Part shown: positions 1-11,298 of the stretch, in pieces
How positions within the stretch are numbered: the first letter of the stretch is position 1
How the letters are laid out: every line of letters starts with the position of its first letter
Made by a program: the position numbers and the translations under genes
NCBI RefSeq assembly: GCF_017498505.1
Contig: NZ_CP071798.1
Coordinates: 3,021,001 to 3,085,000 of the forward strand
Origin: Sporosarcina sp. Te-1
Lineage (GTDB): Bacteria > Bacillota > Bacilli > Bacillales_A > Planococcaceae
DNA length: 64,000 nt
Direction: 5' to 3'
Notes under the pieces: model-generated
Databases searched by the model: none
The model's input: the letters and a program-made list of their open reading frames with translations, nothing else
What the model was told of the DNA's origin: nothing

Positions 1-144
1 TTCCTTTTTTCATTAAAATGAAACAAATTGCCGTTATGGATTAATAAAAAAATATTATATTCAACCAAATATTAGCAGGTAAAGTATTAAGAAAAGGGAA
101 TAAGGTTTGATAAAAATTGAAACTATGAAAGCAAAGGGGAACAT

Positions 145-177
145 AAAAAAATGCCCACTCTATTAATAACAGTGGGC
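145..177 (-). terminator. Rho-independent terminator of the TPR gene
   Basis: A 7-bp stem (GCCCACT/AGTGGGC, 11-nt loop) is followed on the reverse strand by a run of seven T. It lies just beyond the stop codon of the reverse-strand TPR gene. Confidence 0.85.
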
Positions 178-197
178 CTGTGTTGAAGGAAAACGTA

Positions 198-692
198 TCA
201 TTTCCAAGTCTCATCGAGTTTATCCGAATAGAAATGAATGGCTCTTTTGTAGTTCTGGATCGTCTGATCAGATGAGGTAGTTGCGATACATTTTAATAAA
301 ATTTCCATTGCTGTTTGATATTCATTTACATTATATAAAGTCATTGCATAAAAAATGTGAAGAGCCTGGTGATCAGGAAAGCGCCCAAGTGCTTCATGGA
401 ATATATCTTTTGATTTTTCGTATTCACCCAGTGCCCTTAACGTGCTGCCTAACCCTACATATGCATTTTCTAAATCGACTGCGGCTAACTTTCCTTGAAT
501 GGCTTTTTCATAGTACGAAACAGCTTTGGCCTCTTCTCCCAAACAATCAAAGCTCCAGGCACATTGATAGTTCAGATATGCATTCTGAGGGTTTGCCCGG
601 GTCAGTTCCACTAAAAGCCGATTTGACTCTTCCAGCCTTTTATCCTTTCTTAGTTCGATAGCCAACTGTAACTTCTCTTCTTCATATGACAA
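198..692 (-). CDS. tetratricopeptide-repeat protein
   Basis: A 164-residue soluble protein without signal peptide or membrane segment. It consists almost entirely of TPR-type helical pairs: hallmark spacing such as NPQNAYLNYQCAWSFDCLGE, then YEKAIQ, then a second unit around GLGSTLRALGEYEKSKDIF and a third around HALHIFYAMTLYNVNEYQTA. TPR proteins act as protein-binding scaffolds; no enzymatic domain is visible, so its partner is unknown. It is transcribed away from metG and ends at its own terminator, so it is probably monocistronic. B. subtilis has abrB in this relative position, but this protein is unrelated to AbrB. The fold is fairly certain, the role is not. Confidence 0.85.
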   Translation of the reverse strand: MSYEEEKLQLAIELRKDKRLEESNRLLVELTRANPQNAYLNYQCAWSFDCLGEEAKAVSYYEKAIQGKLAAVDLENAYVGLGSTLRALGEYEKSKDIFHEALGRFPDHQALHIFYAMTLYNVNEYQTAMEILLKCIATTSSDQTIQNYKRAIHFYSDKLDETWK

Positions 693-838
693 ATCATGAC
701 CTCCCTTTATAGTAGAAATCTAGAAAAGTGATATTTTACATATCGTATCGATGAACTTCGTTCGAATCAATTCTTATTTTACTGAACGTCACAATACCTT
801 CATTTTATAAAACTCCAACTGTCGTCATGGCACAATTG

Positions 839-2850
<2,012 letters not shown>

Positions 2851-2870
2851 GACAAAAGAATGAGAAGAAT

Positions 2871-2906
2871 GACGGCGTTTCGTGTAACGCCGTCTTCGTT
2901 TTTTAA
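2871..2906 (+). terminator. terminator after metG
   Basis: Nine-bp stem GACGGCGTT/AACGCCGTC with a 6-nt loop, followed by TTCGTTTTTT. Confidence 0.9.
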
Positions 2907-2980
2907 TTGTTCTGTAATGGATTTAATTACGAAAGATATATGACTTTCAAATAGAATAAAGCTAATGTGAGGCGAAAAGT

Positions 2981-3751
2981 ATGTTTATAGATACCCATGT
3001 TCACTTAAACGTAGATCAGTACGAGGAAGATTTGGAAGAAGTGATTCAACGGGCGTTGGATGCCAACGTGACGAAAATGGTTGTGATCGGCTTTGACCGG
3101 AAAACAATTGAAAAAGCAATGGAACTGACAGAGGCTTATCCATTTATTTATGCAGTAGTCGGCTGGCACCCGGTGGATGCGATTGATTGCACAGAGGAAG
3201 ATCTCCAGTGGATAGAATCCCTTGCCAAGCATCCAAAGGTCGTCGGCATAGGAGAAATCGGACTCGATTATTATTGGGACAAGTCGCCGAAAGATGTGCA
3301 GCAGCAATTGTTTCGAAAGCAGATTCATTTGGCGAGGAAAGTGGAATTGCCGATCATTATACATAATCGGGAGGCTACGGCAGATGTCGTACGGATTTTG
3401 AAAGAAGAGGGAGCAAGGGAAGTTGGCGGCATCATGCATTGTTTCAGTGGAAGTGTGGAAACGGCCAGGGAATGCATTGACATGAACTTCATGATCTCAC
3501 TCGGAGGCCCTGTAACGTTTAAAAATGCGAAAATGCCTAAACAGGTAGCAACGGATATTCCGCTTGAGCATTTGCTGATTGAAACGGATGCGCCTTACCT
3601 GGCCCCTCATCCAAACCGGGGCAAACGGAACGAACCGGCTTACGTAACACTGGTGGCAGAGGAAATTGCGCGCTTGAAAAATGTGCCTGTTGAAGAAATT
3701 GCAGAGACGACGACCCGGAATGCACTAAAGTTGTTTGGCATTTCAGATTAA
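2981..3751 (+). CDS. tatD: TatD family metal-dependent hydrolase (YabD)
   Basis: A 256-residue TIM-barrel amidohydrolase of the TatD family, which acts as a metal-dependent DNase (3'-5' exonuclease in studied members). Metal ligands are visible: HVH at residues 6-8, the Glu in GEIGLDYYW, the His in PIIIHNREA, the His in MHCFSGS and the Asp in IETDAPYLAP. Length is normal for the family. The ATG is preceded by GAGGCG. It follows metG as in B. subtilis (yabD) but is separated from it by a terminator, so it probably has its own promoter. Assignment to the family is firm; the physiological substrate is not shown by sequence. Confidence 0.93.
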   Translation: MFIDTHVHLNVDQYEEDLEEVIQRALDANVTKMVVIGFDRKTIEKAMELTEAYPFIYAVVGWHPVDAIDCTEEDLQWIESLAKHPKVVGIGEIGLDYYWDKSPKDVQQQLFRKQIHLARKVELPIIIHNREATADVVRILKEEGAREVGGIMHCFSGSVETARECIDMNFMISLGGPVTFKNAKMPKQVATDIPLEHLLIETDAPYLAPHPNRGKRNEPAYVTLVAEEIARLKNVPVEEIAETTTRNALKLFGISD

Positions 3752-3850
3752 TGGCTTCATGTGCATGTGTTCGAGCCGCAATTCTCTTAGTTTACCGAGG
3801 ATGAATGCGATCATTTGTTCGTAATTTGAGTGAAAGAATGTTCTAATAGG

Positions 3851-3879
3851 TTGACAGCCCAGATTGTAACCTTTATAAT
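3851..3879 (+). promoter_or_regulatory. consensus sigma-A promoter upstream of yabE
   Basis: TTGACA, 17-nt spacer, TATAAT: a perfect match to the vegetative consensus, ending 30 nt before the yabE start codon. Confidence 0.85.
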
Positions 3880-3908
3880 TTGCCGAGTGATGAAGGAGGA
3901 GTTTTTTC

Positions 3909-5132
3909 ATGCCAAAACGCAACATGAAAAATCTGTTCTTTAGGTCATTGAGGAGTCAACAAATAGCCGCGACTATCCTTGCAATCGCACTATTTGTGAC
4001 AGTTATTTCACTTGTCCTGAACGAAGGGGCAAAGAAATCCGTCACGCTGCAAGCGAACGGAGAGCAAATTGAAGTTAAAACACATGCACATACAGTTGGC
4101 CATCTTCTTTCCGAACAGGAAATCGATGTGTCAGAGAAAGACCTAGTAGTACCCTCAGTGAATACACCGATTGAAGAAGGTTTGTCAATCAGGTGGGAAC
4201 AGGCAAAAAAAATTACAATCGATGACGGTAAAAACAAAACGGCCGTCTGGACAACCGATCGACAGGTTGACGACATTTTAGCGAAAGCGAAAGTCAAAGT
4301 TTCAGAACACGACAAAATTTCTCCAGCACTCTCGCAACGGGTGGGAGACGATAACAACATCTCAATCGAACGGGCATTTACAGTTATGTTGAATGACGGG
4401 GGAAAAGAGAAGCAAGTATGGTCAACTTCGACTACGGTCGCTGACTTTTTAAAGAGAGAGAACATTCAATTGAATGAACATGATAGGCTCAATCGGAAAG
4501 CGGAGGGTATGGTTAAACCGGGTTCCATTGTGGAAATCGTTCGTGTGGAAAAGGTCACCGATGTAGTGGAAGAACCAACGAACTTCGCAGTCGTTACACA
4601 AAAAGATTCCAAATTGCTGAAAGGACGCGAGAAAGTGGTCCACTCTGGCAAGAAGGGAAAAGTGGAACGGAAGTTCGAAATCGTCAAGGAAAATGGGAAA
4701 GAAGTGTCAAGAAAGCTAATTGCTGAAAAGGAACTTTCCAAACCGCAGGATAAAGTCGTTTCGGTGGGAACACGAGTCCTTGTGGCAAATGCCAGCTCGT
4801 CGAAGGGAGTCAGCGTTTCCCGTGACAATGCTTCCTCAGGGGGCAAGGAATTTTACGTCACAGCGACTGCCTATACCGCACATTGTAATGGGTGTACAGG
4901 GAAAACGGCGACAGGTCTCGATTTACGGGCCAATCCGAATTTAAAAGTCATTGCGGTAGATCCTAGCGTCATTCCACTCGGTTCGAAAGTATGGGTGGAA
5001 GGATACGGATATGCCGTAGCGGGTGATACAGGCGGCGCGATTAAAGGTAATCGCATTGACTTGCATGTGCCAACCAAATCGGATGCCTATAATTTTGGGA
5101 AGCGTAAAGTGAAAATTAAAGTAATTGATTAA
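3909..5132 (+). CDS. yabE: YabE: DUF348/G5/3D-domain cell-wall protein
   Basis: A 407-residue exported protein related to resuscitation-promoting factors. A hydrophobic segment at about residues 16-36 acts as signal or anchor. It is followed by repeated ubiquitin-like DUF348 units (three in about residues 38-210), a G5 domain (about 210-290, around EKVTDVVEEP) and a C-terminal 3D domain. The last carries the conserved aspartates in AVDPSVIPLGS, VAGDTGGAIKGN and RIDLHV. 3D domains of this type are lytic-transglycosylase-like, so a peptidoglycan-remodelling role is likely. The ATG follows AAGGAGGAG. A perfect vegetative promoter precedes it and a terminator follows, so it is a single-gene unit. 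Confidence 0.93.
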   Translation: MPKRNMKNLFFRSLRSQQIAATILAIALFVTVISLVLNEGAKKSVTLQANGEQIEVKTHAHTVGHLLSEQEIDVSEKDLVVPSVNTPIEEGLSIRWEQAKKITIDDGKNKTAVWTTDRQVDDILAKAKVKVSEHDKISPALSQRVGDDNNISIERAFTVMLNDGGKEKQVWSTSTTVADFLKRENIQLNEHDRLNRKAEGMVKPGSIVEIVRVEKVTDVVEEPTNFAVVTQKDSKLLKGREKVVHSGKKGKVERKFEIVKENGKEVSRKLIAEKELSKPQDKVVSVGTRVLVANASSSKGVSVSRDNASSGGKEFYVTATAYTAHCNGCTGKTATGLDLRANPNLKVIAVDPSVIPLGSKVWVEGYGYAVAGDTGGAIKGNRIDLHVPTKSDAYNFGKRKVKIKVID

Positions 5133-5196
5133 ATTATGTACTACGAATCCAGGTATACAAAGGTCAACCAACCTGAGTCTTCATGAATAGATCATT

Positions 5197-5230
5197 CCGC
5201 AGGGCTATCTATAGGCCCTGCGGTTTTTCG
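5197..5230 (+). terminator. terminator after yabE
   Basis: Nine-bp stem CCGCAGGGC/GCCCTGCGG followed by TTTTTCG. Confidence 0.85.
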
Positions 5231-5409
5231 GTTCATTAAATGAGGACCGCCTGGGCAAGAATATTATGTATGATAAGTGGGATTTAAAGCAGAATACAGC
5301 CATCTGCCTTGCGTCTGAAGGTGCTTTTTGATTCTTTATATTGCTGTACAGAACTAACTTTCAGAAGTAAGATGAAGTGAAATCAAGTAGTAGGAAAGAG
5401 GATGTTTTT

Positions 5410-6848
<1,439 letters not shown>

Positions 6849-6940
6849 CAAATTTGGTACGTTGAGATGTCGAAAATGTCGAAAAAAGCGAAAAAACGAT
6901 TGACAAATGTAAGCATCTACTGATAAAATTCTAATTTTAA

Positions 6941-6969
6941 TTGACAGAACTTTTTAAAAGTGTTATGCT
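6941..6969 (+). promoter_or_regulatory. strong sigma-A promoter of veg
   Basis: TTGACA, 17-nt spacer, TATGCT, ending 24 nt before the veg start. It parallels the very strong veg promoter known from B. subtilis. Confidence 0.85.
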
Positions 6970-6993
6970 TATACACAGTGAGGTGTAAGCGAC

Positions 6994-7260
6994 GTGCCAA
7001 AAACATTAGCGGACATTAAGAAGTCATTGGATGCTCACTTAGGAAAACGTTTGTTTGTAAGAGCAAACGGCGGCCGAAAGAAGACGATTGAACGGGCCGG
7101 AGTCCTTCGAGAGACGTATCGGGCAGTTTTTGTTGTGGAACTGGACCAGGACGAAAATTCTTTTGAAAGGGTGTCTTACAGCTACGCGGATATTTTGACC
7201 GAAGCGGTCGAAATAACAGTTTTGAATGACGGTGACGCTACCGCGTTTATCGTCAAATAG
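6994..7260 (+). CDS. veg: Veg protein
   Basis: An 88-residue cytoplasmic protein of the Veg family (DUF1021), recognised by [16 protein letters not shown] at the N terminus and the glycine/lysine-rich stretch [13 protein letters not shown]. In B. subtilis Veg stimulates biofilm matrix genes by acting on the SinR repressor, and it is expressed at high level. The start is GTG with GAGGTG upstream. It has its own strong promoter and a downstream hairpin, so it is an independent unit. Family identity is clear; the biofilm role here is inferred from B. subtilis. Confidence 0.93.
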   Translation: MPKTLADIKKSLDAHLGKRLFVRANGGRKKTIERAGVLRETYRAVFVVELDQDENSFERVSYSYADILTEAVEITVLNDGDATAFIVK

Positions 7261-7299
7261 TTCGTTTTGCCATCATGGTTTGATTTATTTTTTTCATCT

Positions 7300-7346
7300 C
7301 ATTTCGCATCGTCCTCCTATTCAGGAGGATGAGGGCGAAATGTTTT
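7300..7346 (+). terminator. long hairpin after veg
   Basis: Outer stem CATTTCGC/GCGAAATG and inner stem TCGTCCTCC/GGAGGATGA (one G-U pair), followed by TTTTC. Probably the veg terminator, although the T run is short. Confidence 0.65.
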
Positions 7347-7453
7347 CAAAGATTATGCTTGGACATCTATCTTCTTTTAGCTTAAAGAGATAGGTGTTTT
7401 TTTTATGGATTGCACTCATACTACGTATGTCAGTCGCAAAGGAGGAAAACCGA

Positions 7454-7627
7454 ATGGCGAGAAAACGTGTAATGTCTGAGCGCTTGAAGGAAGAAATTGC
7501 AAAAGAACTTGGATTTTACGATGTTGTCCAGCGAGAAGGTTGGGGAGGAATCAAATCACGCGACGCCGGAAATATGGTTAAGCGGGCGATTGAAATGGCG
7601 GAACAAGGCATGGCCCAAAAGAAATGA
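7454..7627 (+). CDS. sspF: small acid-soluble spore protein SspF
   Basis: A 57-residue alpha/beta-type SASP-like protein. The C-terminal motif [16 protein letters not shown] and the GFYDVV...[12 protein letters not shown] core are typical of SspF. SASPs coat DNA in the forespore. I use ATG 7454, which has AAAGGAGG seven bases upstream; an upstream in-frame extension of 20 hydrophobic residues starts without a ribosome site and is unlikely. A CATACTA sequence at 7417-7423 resembles a sigma-F/G -10 element, but no matching -35 was found. It lies between veg and ispE, as in B. subtilis. Confidence 0.92.
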   Translation: MARKRVMSERLKEEIAKELGFYDVVQREGWGGIKSRDAGNMVKRAIEMAEQGMAQKK

Positions 7628-7666
7628 CCGCTTGAAACCTTTCAACTCATAAACGACTGACACGGG

Positions 7667-7710
7667 AAGGGCTGCGAAGGAGAGGATTCCGTTCCACGCA
7701 GCCCTTTTCC
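7667..7710 (+). terminator. terminator after sspF
   Basis: Stem AAGGGCTGCG/CGCAGCCCTT with a 20-nt loop and a short T run. Confidence 0.8.
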
Positions 7711-7807
7711 ATTCCACTTGTAGATTTGCAAATGAAAGTACCGCAAACGGCTTGGCCTATGGTAAAATAGGGAACAATGAGTTTGCGGAAGGAATGGAGG
7801 GAGCTGG

Positions 7808-8674
7808 ATGTTATATGAAAAGGCACCGGCCAAAATTAATCTGACGCTTGATGTGCTGTATAAACGTCCAGACGGGTACCACGAGGTCGAAATGATTATG
7901 ACGACAGTGGATCTGGCGGATCGTGTCTGGCTCAAGCCGACGTCTGATGGGAAAATCACAATAAAAGCATCCGAACGGTTCGTCCCGAGCGATCGCAAGA
8001 ACTTGGCCTTCCAAGCTGCAGATCTGCTTCGGAAAGAGTACGGCATACATAAAGGCGTCGAAATCACGCTCGACAAAAATATCCCGGTAGCGGCAGGTTT
8101 GGCGGGAGGAAGCTCGGATGCGGCGGCCACGCTTCGAGGGCTGAATCGTTTGTGGGATTTGCAACTGGGCGCGGACAAGCTTGCAGAATTAGGGGCGCGC
8201 ATTGGTTCGGATGTGTCGTTTTGTGTGTACGGCGGTACCGCGTTGGCTACAGGGCGCGGAGAAAAGATCCGGCACTTGGCAGCTCCGCCGAATTGTTGGG
8301 TCATCCTTGCAAAGCCATCCATCTCAGTTTCAACAGCCGATATTTATCGCAACTTGGATATCTCAGCCATCCAGCATCCTGAAACACAACACATGTTGAA
8401 TGCTTTGGAGTCGAACGATTATCATCAGATGTGCCGTTCACTCGGCAATGTTTTGGAGCCCGTTACCATGAAGCTGTATCCTCAAGTGGTTGTCTTGAAG
8501 GAAAAGATGGAACAGTTTGGCGCAGATGCCGTCCTAATGAGCGGCAGTGGACCAACTGTGTTTGGCTTAGTCAAACATGAATCCAGGGTCTCTCGTATTT
8601 ATAATGGGTTAAAAGGCTTTTGCACCGAAGTGCATGCGGTCCGAATGACGGGGGAACGGTTTCCTCTTGTATAA
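7808..8674 (+). CDS. ispE: 4-diphosphocytidyl-2-C-methyl-D-erythritol kinase
   Basis: Phosphorylates CDP-ME in the non-mevalonate (MEP) isoprenoid pathway. The 288-residue protein has the N-terminal [10 protein letters not shown] segment and the GHMP-kinase ATP loop [14 protein letters not shown] near residues 93-106. The third GHMP motif is [11 protein letters not shown] near the C terminus. The start ATG follows a GGAGGGAGC ribosome site. Position between sspF and purR matches B. subtilis (yabH). Presence of this gene supports the MEP route in this organism. Confidence 0.95.
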   Translation: MLYEKAPAKINLTLDVLYKRPDGYHEVEMIMTTVDLADRVWLKPTSDGKITIKASERFVPSDRKNLAFQAADLLRKEYGIHKGVEITLDKNIPVAAGLAGGSSDAAATLRGLNRLWDLQLGADKLAELGARIGSDVSFCVYGGTALATGRGEKIRHLAAPPNCWVILAKPSISVSTADIYRNLDISAIQHPETQHMLNALESNDYHQMCRSLGNVLEPVTMKLYPQVVVLKEKMEQFGADAVLMSGSGPTVFGLVKHESRVSRIYNGLKGFCTEVHAVRMTGERFPLV

Positions 8675-8730
8675 AAACGTACGTTTGTGTTAAGTTACAA
8701 GTAAAATATTCGGTTCTAGGGGGTGCTCTA

Positions 8731-9564
8731 ATGAAATGGAAAAGAAGTGAGAGGTTGGTTGATATGACACGCCACCTTTTGGAAAATCCCCATTTATTAA
8801 TTCCTCTTACGTACTTTTCAGACCGGTATCAGGCGGCGAAATCATCGATTAGTGAAGACTTGACAATCGTGAAAGAAACCTTCGAGGAAAACGGAACCGG
8901 CAAATTGGTTACGGTTTCAGGTGCTGCCGGCGGTGTTAAATATATCCCGAAAGTGACAGAGTCGGAAGTCCGCGAAGTGATGGCTATGTTGAAAGAGAAC
9001 TTGGGCCGATCAGATCGTCTGCTTCCTGGCGGTTATTTGTACATGACCGATTTTCTTGGCAATCCAAGAATGATGGACCGCATTGGACGGGTGTTCGCCT
9101 CCGCTTTTGCCGAAACGGAAATTGATGCGATTATGACTGTGGCGACCAAAGGTATTTCTATCGCACATGCCATTGCACGCCATTTGAATGTGCCGGTAGT
9201 TGTCGTCCGCCGGGATAGCAAGGTGACGGAAGGATCGACGGTCAGCATTAATTATGTGTCTGGCTCTACACGGAGAATTCAAACAATGGTATTATCGAAA
9301 AGAAGTATGCAAAGTGGACAGCGCGTCCTGCTGACGGATGATTTCATGAAGGCAGGCGGAACAATGGCCGGCATGAAGAATCTGCTGGATGAGTTCGGCT
9401 GCGAGCTTGCCGGAATCGCAGTTTTAGTGGAAGCGGAACATACCGAGGAAGTGCTGGTCCAAGATTTCTTATCATTGGTCAAACTGAAAGCGGTTAATGA
9501 GAAGGACCGCACCATTGAACTGCAGGAAGGCAATTATTTTAAGAAGGGTGGAACTATGGAATGA
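8731..9564 (+). CDS. purR: purine operon repressor PurR
   Basis: DNA-binding repressor of purine synthesis genes whose activity is relieved by PRPP. The 277-residue protein has a winged-helix N-terminal domain ([16 protein letters not shown] onwards) and a C-terminal phosphoribosyltransferase-like domain with the PRPP loop [17 protein letters not shown] 8731 is chosen because AGGGGG lies seven bases upstream and the length fits the family (about 285); an open frame extends further upstream into ispE but has no ribosome site. A PurBox-like sequence (reverse complement AGAACCGAATATT, 8705-8717) lies just before the start, suggesting autoregulation; only one half-site is evident. Its stop overlaps the start of ridA. 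Confidence 0.95.
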   Translation: MKWKRSERLVDMTRHLLENPHLLIPLTYFSDRYQAAKSSISEDLTIVKETFEENGTGKLVTVSGAAGGVKYIPKVTESEVREVMAMLKENLGRSDRLLPGGYLYMTDFLGNPRMMDRIGRVFASAFAETEIDAIMTVATKGISIAHAIARHLNVPVVVVRRDSKVTEGSTVSINYVSGSTRRIQTMVLSKRSMQSGQRVLLTDDFMKAGGTMAGMKNLLDEFGCELAGIAVLVEAEHTEEVLVQDFLSLVKLKAVNEKDRTIELQEGNYFKKGGTME

Positions 9565-9932
9565 ACTATGTAGCGACAAAAGATGCACCACAAGCGATCG
9601 GACCCTATGCACAAGCAGTCAAGGCAAATGGCTTCGTTTATACGTCCGGACAACTTCCAATGACGCCAAACGGTCAATTGCTGGAAGGAACAATTGAAGA
9701 ACAGACACATCAAGTATTCGCCAACTTGAAAGCAGTTTTAGAAGAGGCCGGCACAAGCCTTGATAAGGTAATCAAAGCAACTGTATTCATCAAAGACATG
9801 AATCAGTTTGCTGCTTTAAACGGAGTGTATGCCGAGCATTTCGGTTCTCACACACCGGCCCGCTCGACAGTGGAAGTGGCAAGACTGCCTAAAGATGCAG
9901 CTGTTGAAATTGAGGTTATCGCGGTTATCTAA
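9561..9932 (+). CDS. ridA: RidA family reactive intermediate deaminase (YabJ)
   Basis: A 123-residue RidA/YjgF/UK114 protein, a trimer that hydrolyses reactive enamine/imine intermediates. Key features are [18 protein letters not shown] at the N terminus, the arginine in [12 protein letters not shown] (substrate carboxylate binding) and the final EIEVIAV. It overlaps purR by four bases (ATGA) and is the purR-yabJ pair of B. subtilis, where yabJ is needed for PurR control of purA. A strong terminator follows, cutting the pair off from spoVG, which is 2.4 kb away here. Confidence 0.95.
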   Translation: MNYVATKDAPQAIGPYAQAVKANGFVYTSGQLPMTPNGQLLEGTIEEQTHQVFANLKAVLEEAGTSLDKVIKATVFIKDMNQFAALNGVYAEHFGSHTPARSTVEVARLPKDAAVEIEVIAVI

Positions 9933-9951
9933 GAGAAAACAAATCCTAATC

Positions 9952-9999
9952 AAATCAGGTGGAGAAAAACTATTCGTTTTTCTTCACCTGATTTTTTTT
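9952..9999 (+). terminator. strong terminator after ridA
   Basis: A 19-bp stem from AAATCAGGTGG to CACCTGATTT, one wobble pair, 4-nt loop, followed by a T-rich run. Confidence 0.9.
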
Positions 10000-10024
10000 A
10001 TTCCTGCCGACTTGAAAGTTCTTG

Positions 10025-10555
10025 CGATCGCTCGTAAGTTCACGGGTAGTACTCGTATCTTTCTTTCGACCGCTCGTAAATTCTTGATAGAGCTCGTATT
10101 TTCCTTTGACCGCTCGTAAGTCTTGGATAGTGCTCATATCTTTCTTTCGACCGCTCATAAGTCTTGGATAGTGCTCATATCTTTCTGCCGCCCGCTCGTA
10201 AGTTCTGGATAGCGCTCATATCTTTCTGCCGATCGCTCATAAATTCCCGGGTAGTGCTCGTATCTACCTGCCGCCCGCTCGCAAGTTCTGGATAGCGCTC
10301 ATATCTTTCTGTCGGCCGCTTATAAATTCCCGAGTAGTGCTCGTATCTACCTGCCGCCCGCTCGTAAGTTTTGGATAGTGCTCATATCTTTCTACCGCCC
10401 GCTCGTAAGTTCCCGGGCAGTACTCGTATCTACCTGTTGACCGCTCTTAATTTTTTGATAGAGTTCGTAAATGTGCTCGTATCTTTCTGCCGCCCGCTCA
10501 TAAGTTCCCGGACAGCACTCATATCCTCCAGCCGACCACTCATAACTTCGGACAA
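10025..10555 (+). repeat. phased tandem array of GCTCRTA motifs (about 26 copies, 20-21 bp period)
   Basis: A direct-repeat array with core GCTCRTA (variants ACTCGTA, GCTTATA, GCTCTTA). Core positions are 10030, 10051, 10072, 10092, 10112, 10132, 10153, 10173, 10194, 10214, 10235, 10256, 10277, 10297, 10318, 10339, 10360, 10380, 10401, 10422, 10443, 10463, 10475, 10496, 10517 and 10538. Intervals are 20 or 21 bp, except one of 12. Two half-unit types alternate (CCGCTCGTAAGTTC and GTGCTCATATCTTTC), giving a 41-bp higher-order unit. The period is not a multiple of three and open frames through it are interrupted, so it is non-coding. All copies face the same way. It begins right after the ridA terminator. 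Confidence 0.92.
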
Positions 10556-10616
10556 ATCCATAGTAAGTTTACCGACGTTGAGTCTATGACCTGTTCAAGC
10601 ATTGTGTTAGAGAGTG

Positions 10617-10667
10617 TAGCTCGCCCACCTTTGGAAAGCGTGCCCCTGGAATACAAAGAACAGCTCG
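10617..10667 (+). repeat. degenerate dispersed intergenic repeat, copy 1
   Basis: GCTCGCCCACCTTTGGAAAG and the following CGTGCCCCTGGAA resemble the other two copies in this window (reverse strand at 21459-21505, forward at 43717-43760). They share the core GCGGAAAGCGT...CC...GGAAATCAAC. This is the most diverged copy. The rest of the gap (10556-10755) holds a 7-bp inverted repeat GCAAATT/AATTTGC at 10671-10690, just before the marR promoter. Confidence 0.55.
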
Positions 10668-10692
10668 AATGCAAATTCTTTAAAATTTGCAG

Positions 10693-10721
10693 TTGATTAA
10701 ATGTGAAGGTATCTATATAAT
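10693..10721 (+). promoter_or_regulatory. sigma-A promoter of the marR/bactofilin-like genes
   Basis: TTGATT, 17-nt spacer, TATAAT, 34 nt before the marR start. The inverted repeat GCAAATT/AATTTGC (10671-10690) abuts it upstream and could be an operator. Confidence 0.7.
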
Positions 10722-10755
10722 TAAGGTGTCTAAACTATGAAGGTGGTTATACTAT

Positions 10756-11211
10756 ATGAAAAAGGAATTGATTCAAACCGTCAAAGAACTGAATCGGACG
10801 ATATATGAAATAAATTTAGTATTGATGCAGAGGTACGGATCCCAAATAGACAGTGAAATTACTTCGAAACAAGCGGTTGTGCTTGAAATTCTATATAAGC
10901 ACGAACGGTTGACTGTTAGTGAAATCGCCGACTTGATGAAGGTATCTTCCAGTGCTGTCAGTCAAATCATTAGTAAGTTGGATAAAAAAAATTATGTCCG
11001 GCGGGAGATTAATCCGAATAATAGACGGGAGATCATCGTTGTATTAGGCGACGAAGGTGTAAAGTATTTCGAAGTGAGGGATCGAATTGATCAAACCATC
11101 ATAGAAAAATACTATGCTCATCTGGATTTTGAGGAAGTCGAAAATGTGAAAAATACGTTTTTAAAATTAAAGGTGATTGTTGAAAAAGATATGAATCAAC
11201 CAGAGAATTAA
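10756..11211 (+). CDS. MarR family transcriptional regulator
   Basis: A 151-residue winged-helix regulator. The DNA-binding core is LTVSEIADLMKVSSSAVSQI followed by the wing NYVRREINPNNRREIIVVLG, with dimerisation helices at both ends. MarR proteins usually repress their own or a neighbouring operon and respond to small molecules or oxidation; no cysteine is present, so a thiol switch is unlikely. ATG 10756 follows AAGGTGG. It is the first gene of a three-gene set inserted between ridA and spoVG relative to B. subtilis, and is a likely regulator of the bactofilin-like and membrane genes downstream. Confidence 0.9.
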   Translation: MKKELIQTVKELNRTIYEINLVLMQRYGSQIDSEITSKQAVVLEILYKHERLTVSEIADLMKVSSSAVSQIISKLDKKNYVRREINPNNRREIIVVLGDEGVKYFEVRDRIDQTIIEKYYAHLDFEEVENVKNTFLKLKVIVEKDMNQPEN

Positions 11212-11245
11212 TTTTTTTCATTAGCATAAAAGGAGGTTAACGCAT

Positions 11246-11275
11246 ATGCGATTGTTAAGAGACCTTAATAATTAA
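11246..11275 (+). CDS. nine-codon leader ORF (MRLLRDLNN)
   Basis: ATG followed by eight codons and TAA, preceded by a perfect AAGGAGG ribosome site with good spacing. It lies in the 87-bp gap between marR and the bactofilin-like gene, whose own AAGGAGG begins 10 nt after the stop. Such a short peptide with an ideal ribosome site suggests a leader or upstream ORF that affects translation of the next gene. Alternatively it could be the start of a decayed gene. Translation is inferred only from the ribosome site. Confidence 0.5.
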   Translation: MRLLRDLNN

Positions 11276-11298
11276 GGGTATTAAAAGGAGGTGGTAGG

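Noticed and set aside
8705..8717. Complete PurBox pair before purR
   Set aside because: Only one half-site resembling CCGAA was found; a second inverted half-site at normal distance is not visible, so it is noted in the purR entry only.
9829..10119. Open frame crossing the ridA end and repeat array
   Set aside because: Overlaps ridA in another frame and continues through the terminator and repeats; no ribosome site and no family.
10025..10555. CRISPR array
   Set aside because: Repeat units are only 20-21 bp in period with degenerate copies and no constant-length unique spacers; no cas genes nearby.
10371..10589. 72-codon open frame through the repeat array
   Set aside because: Made of repeat units whose period is not a multiple of three; no ribosome site.
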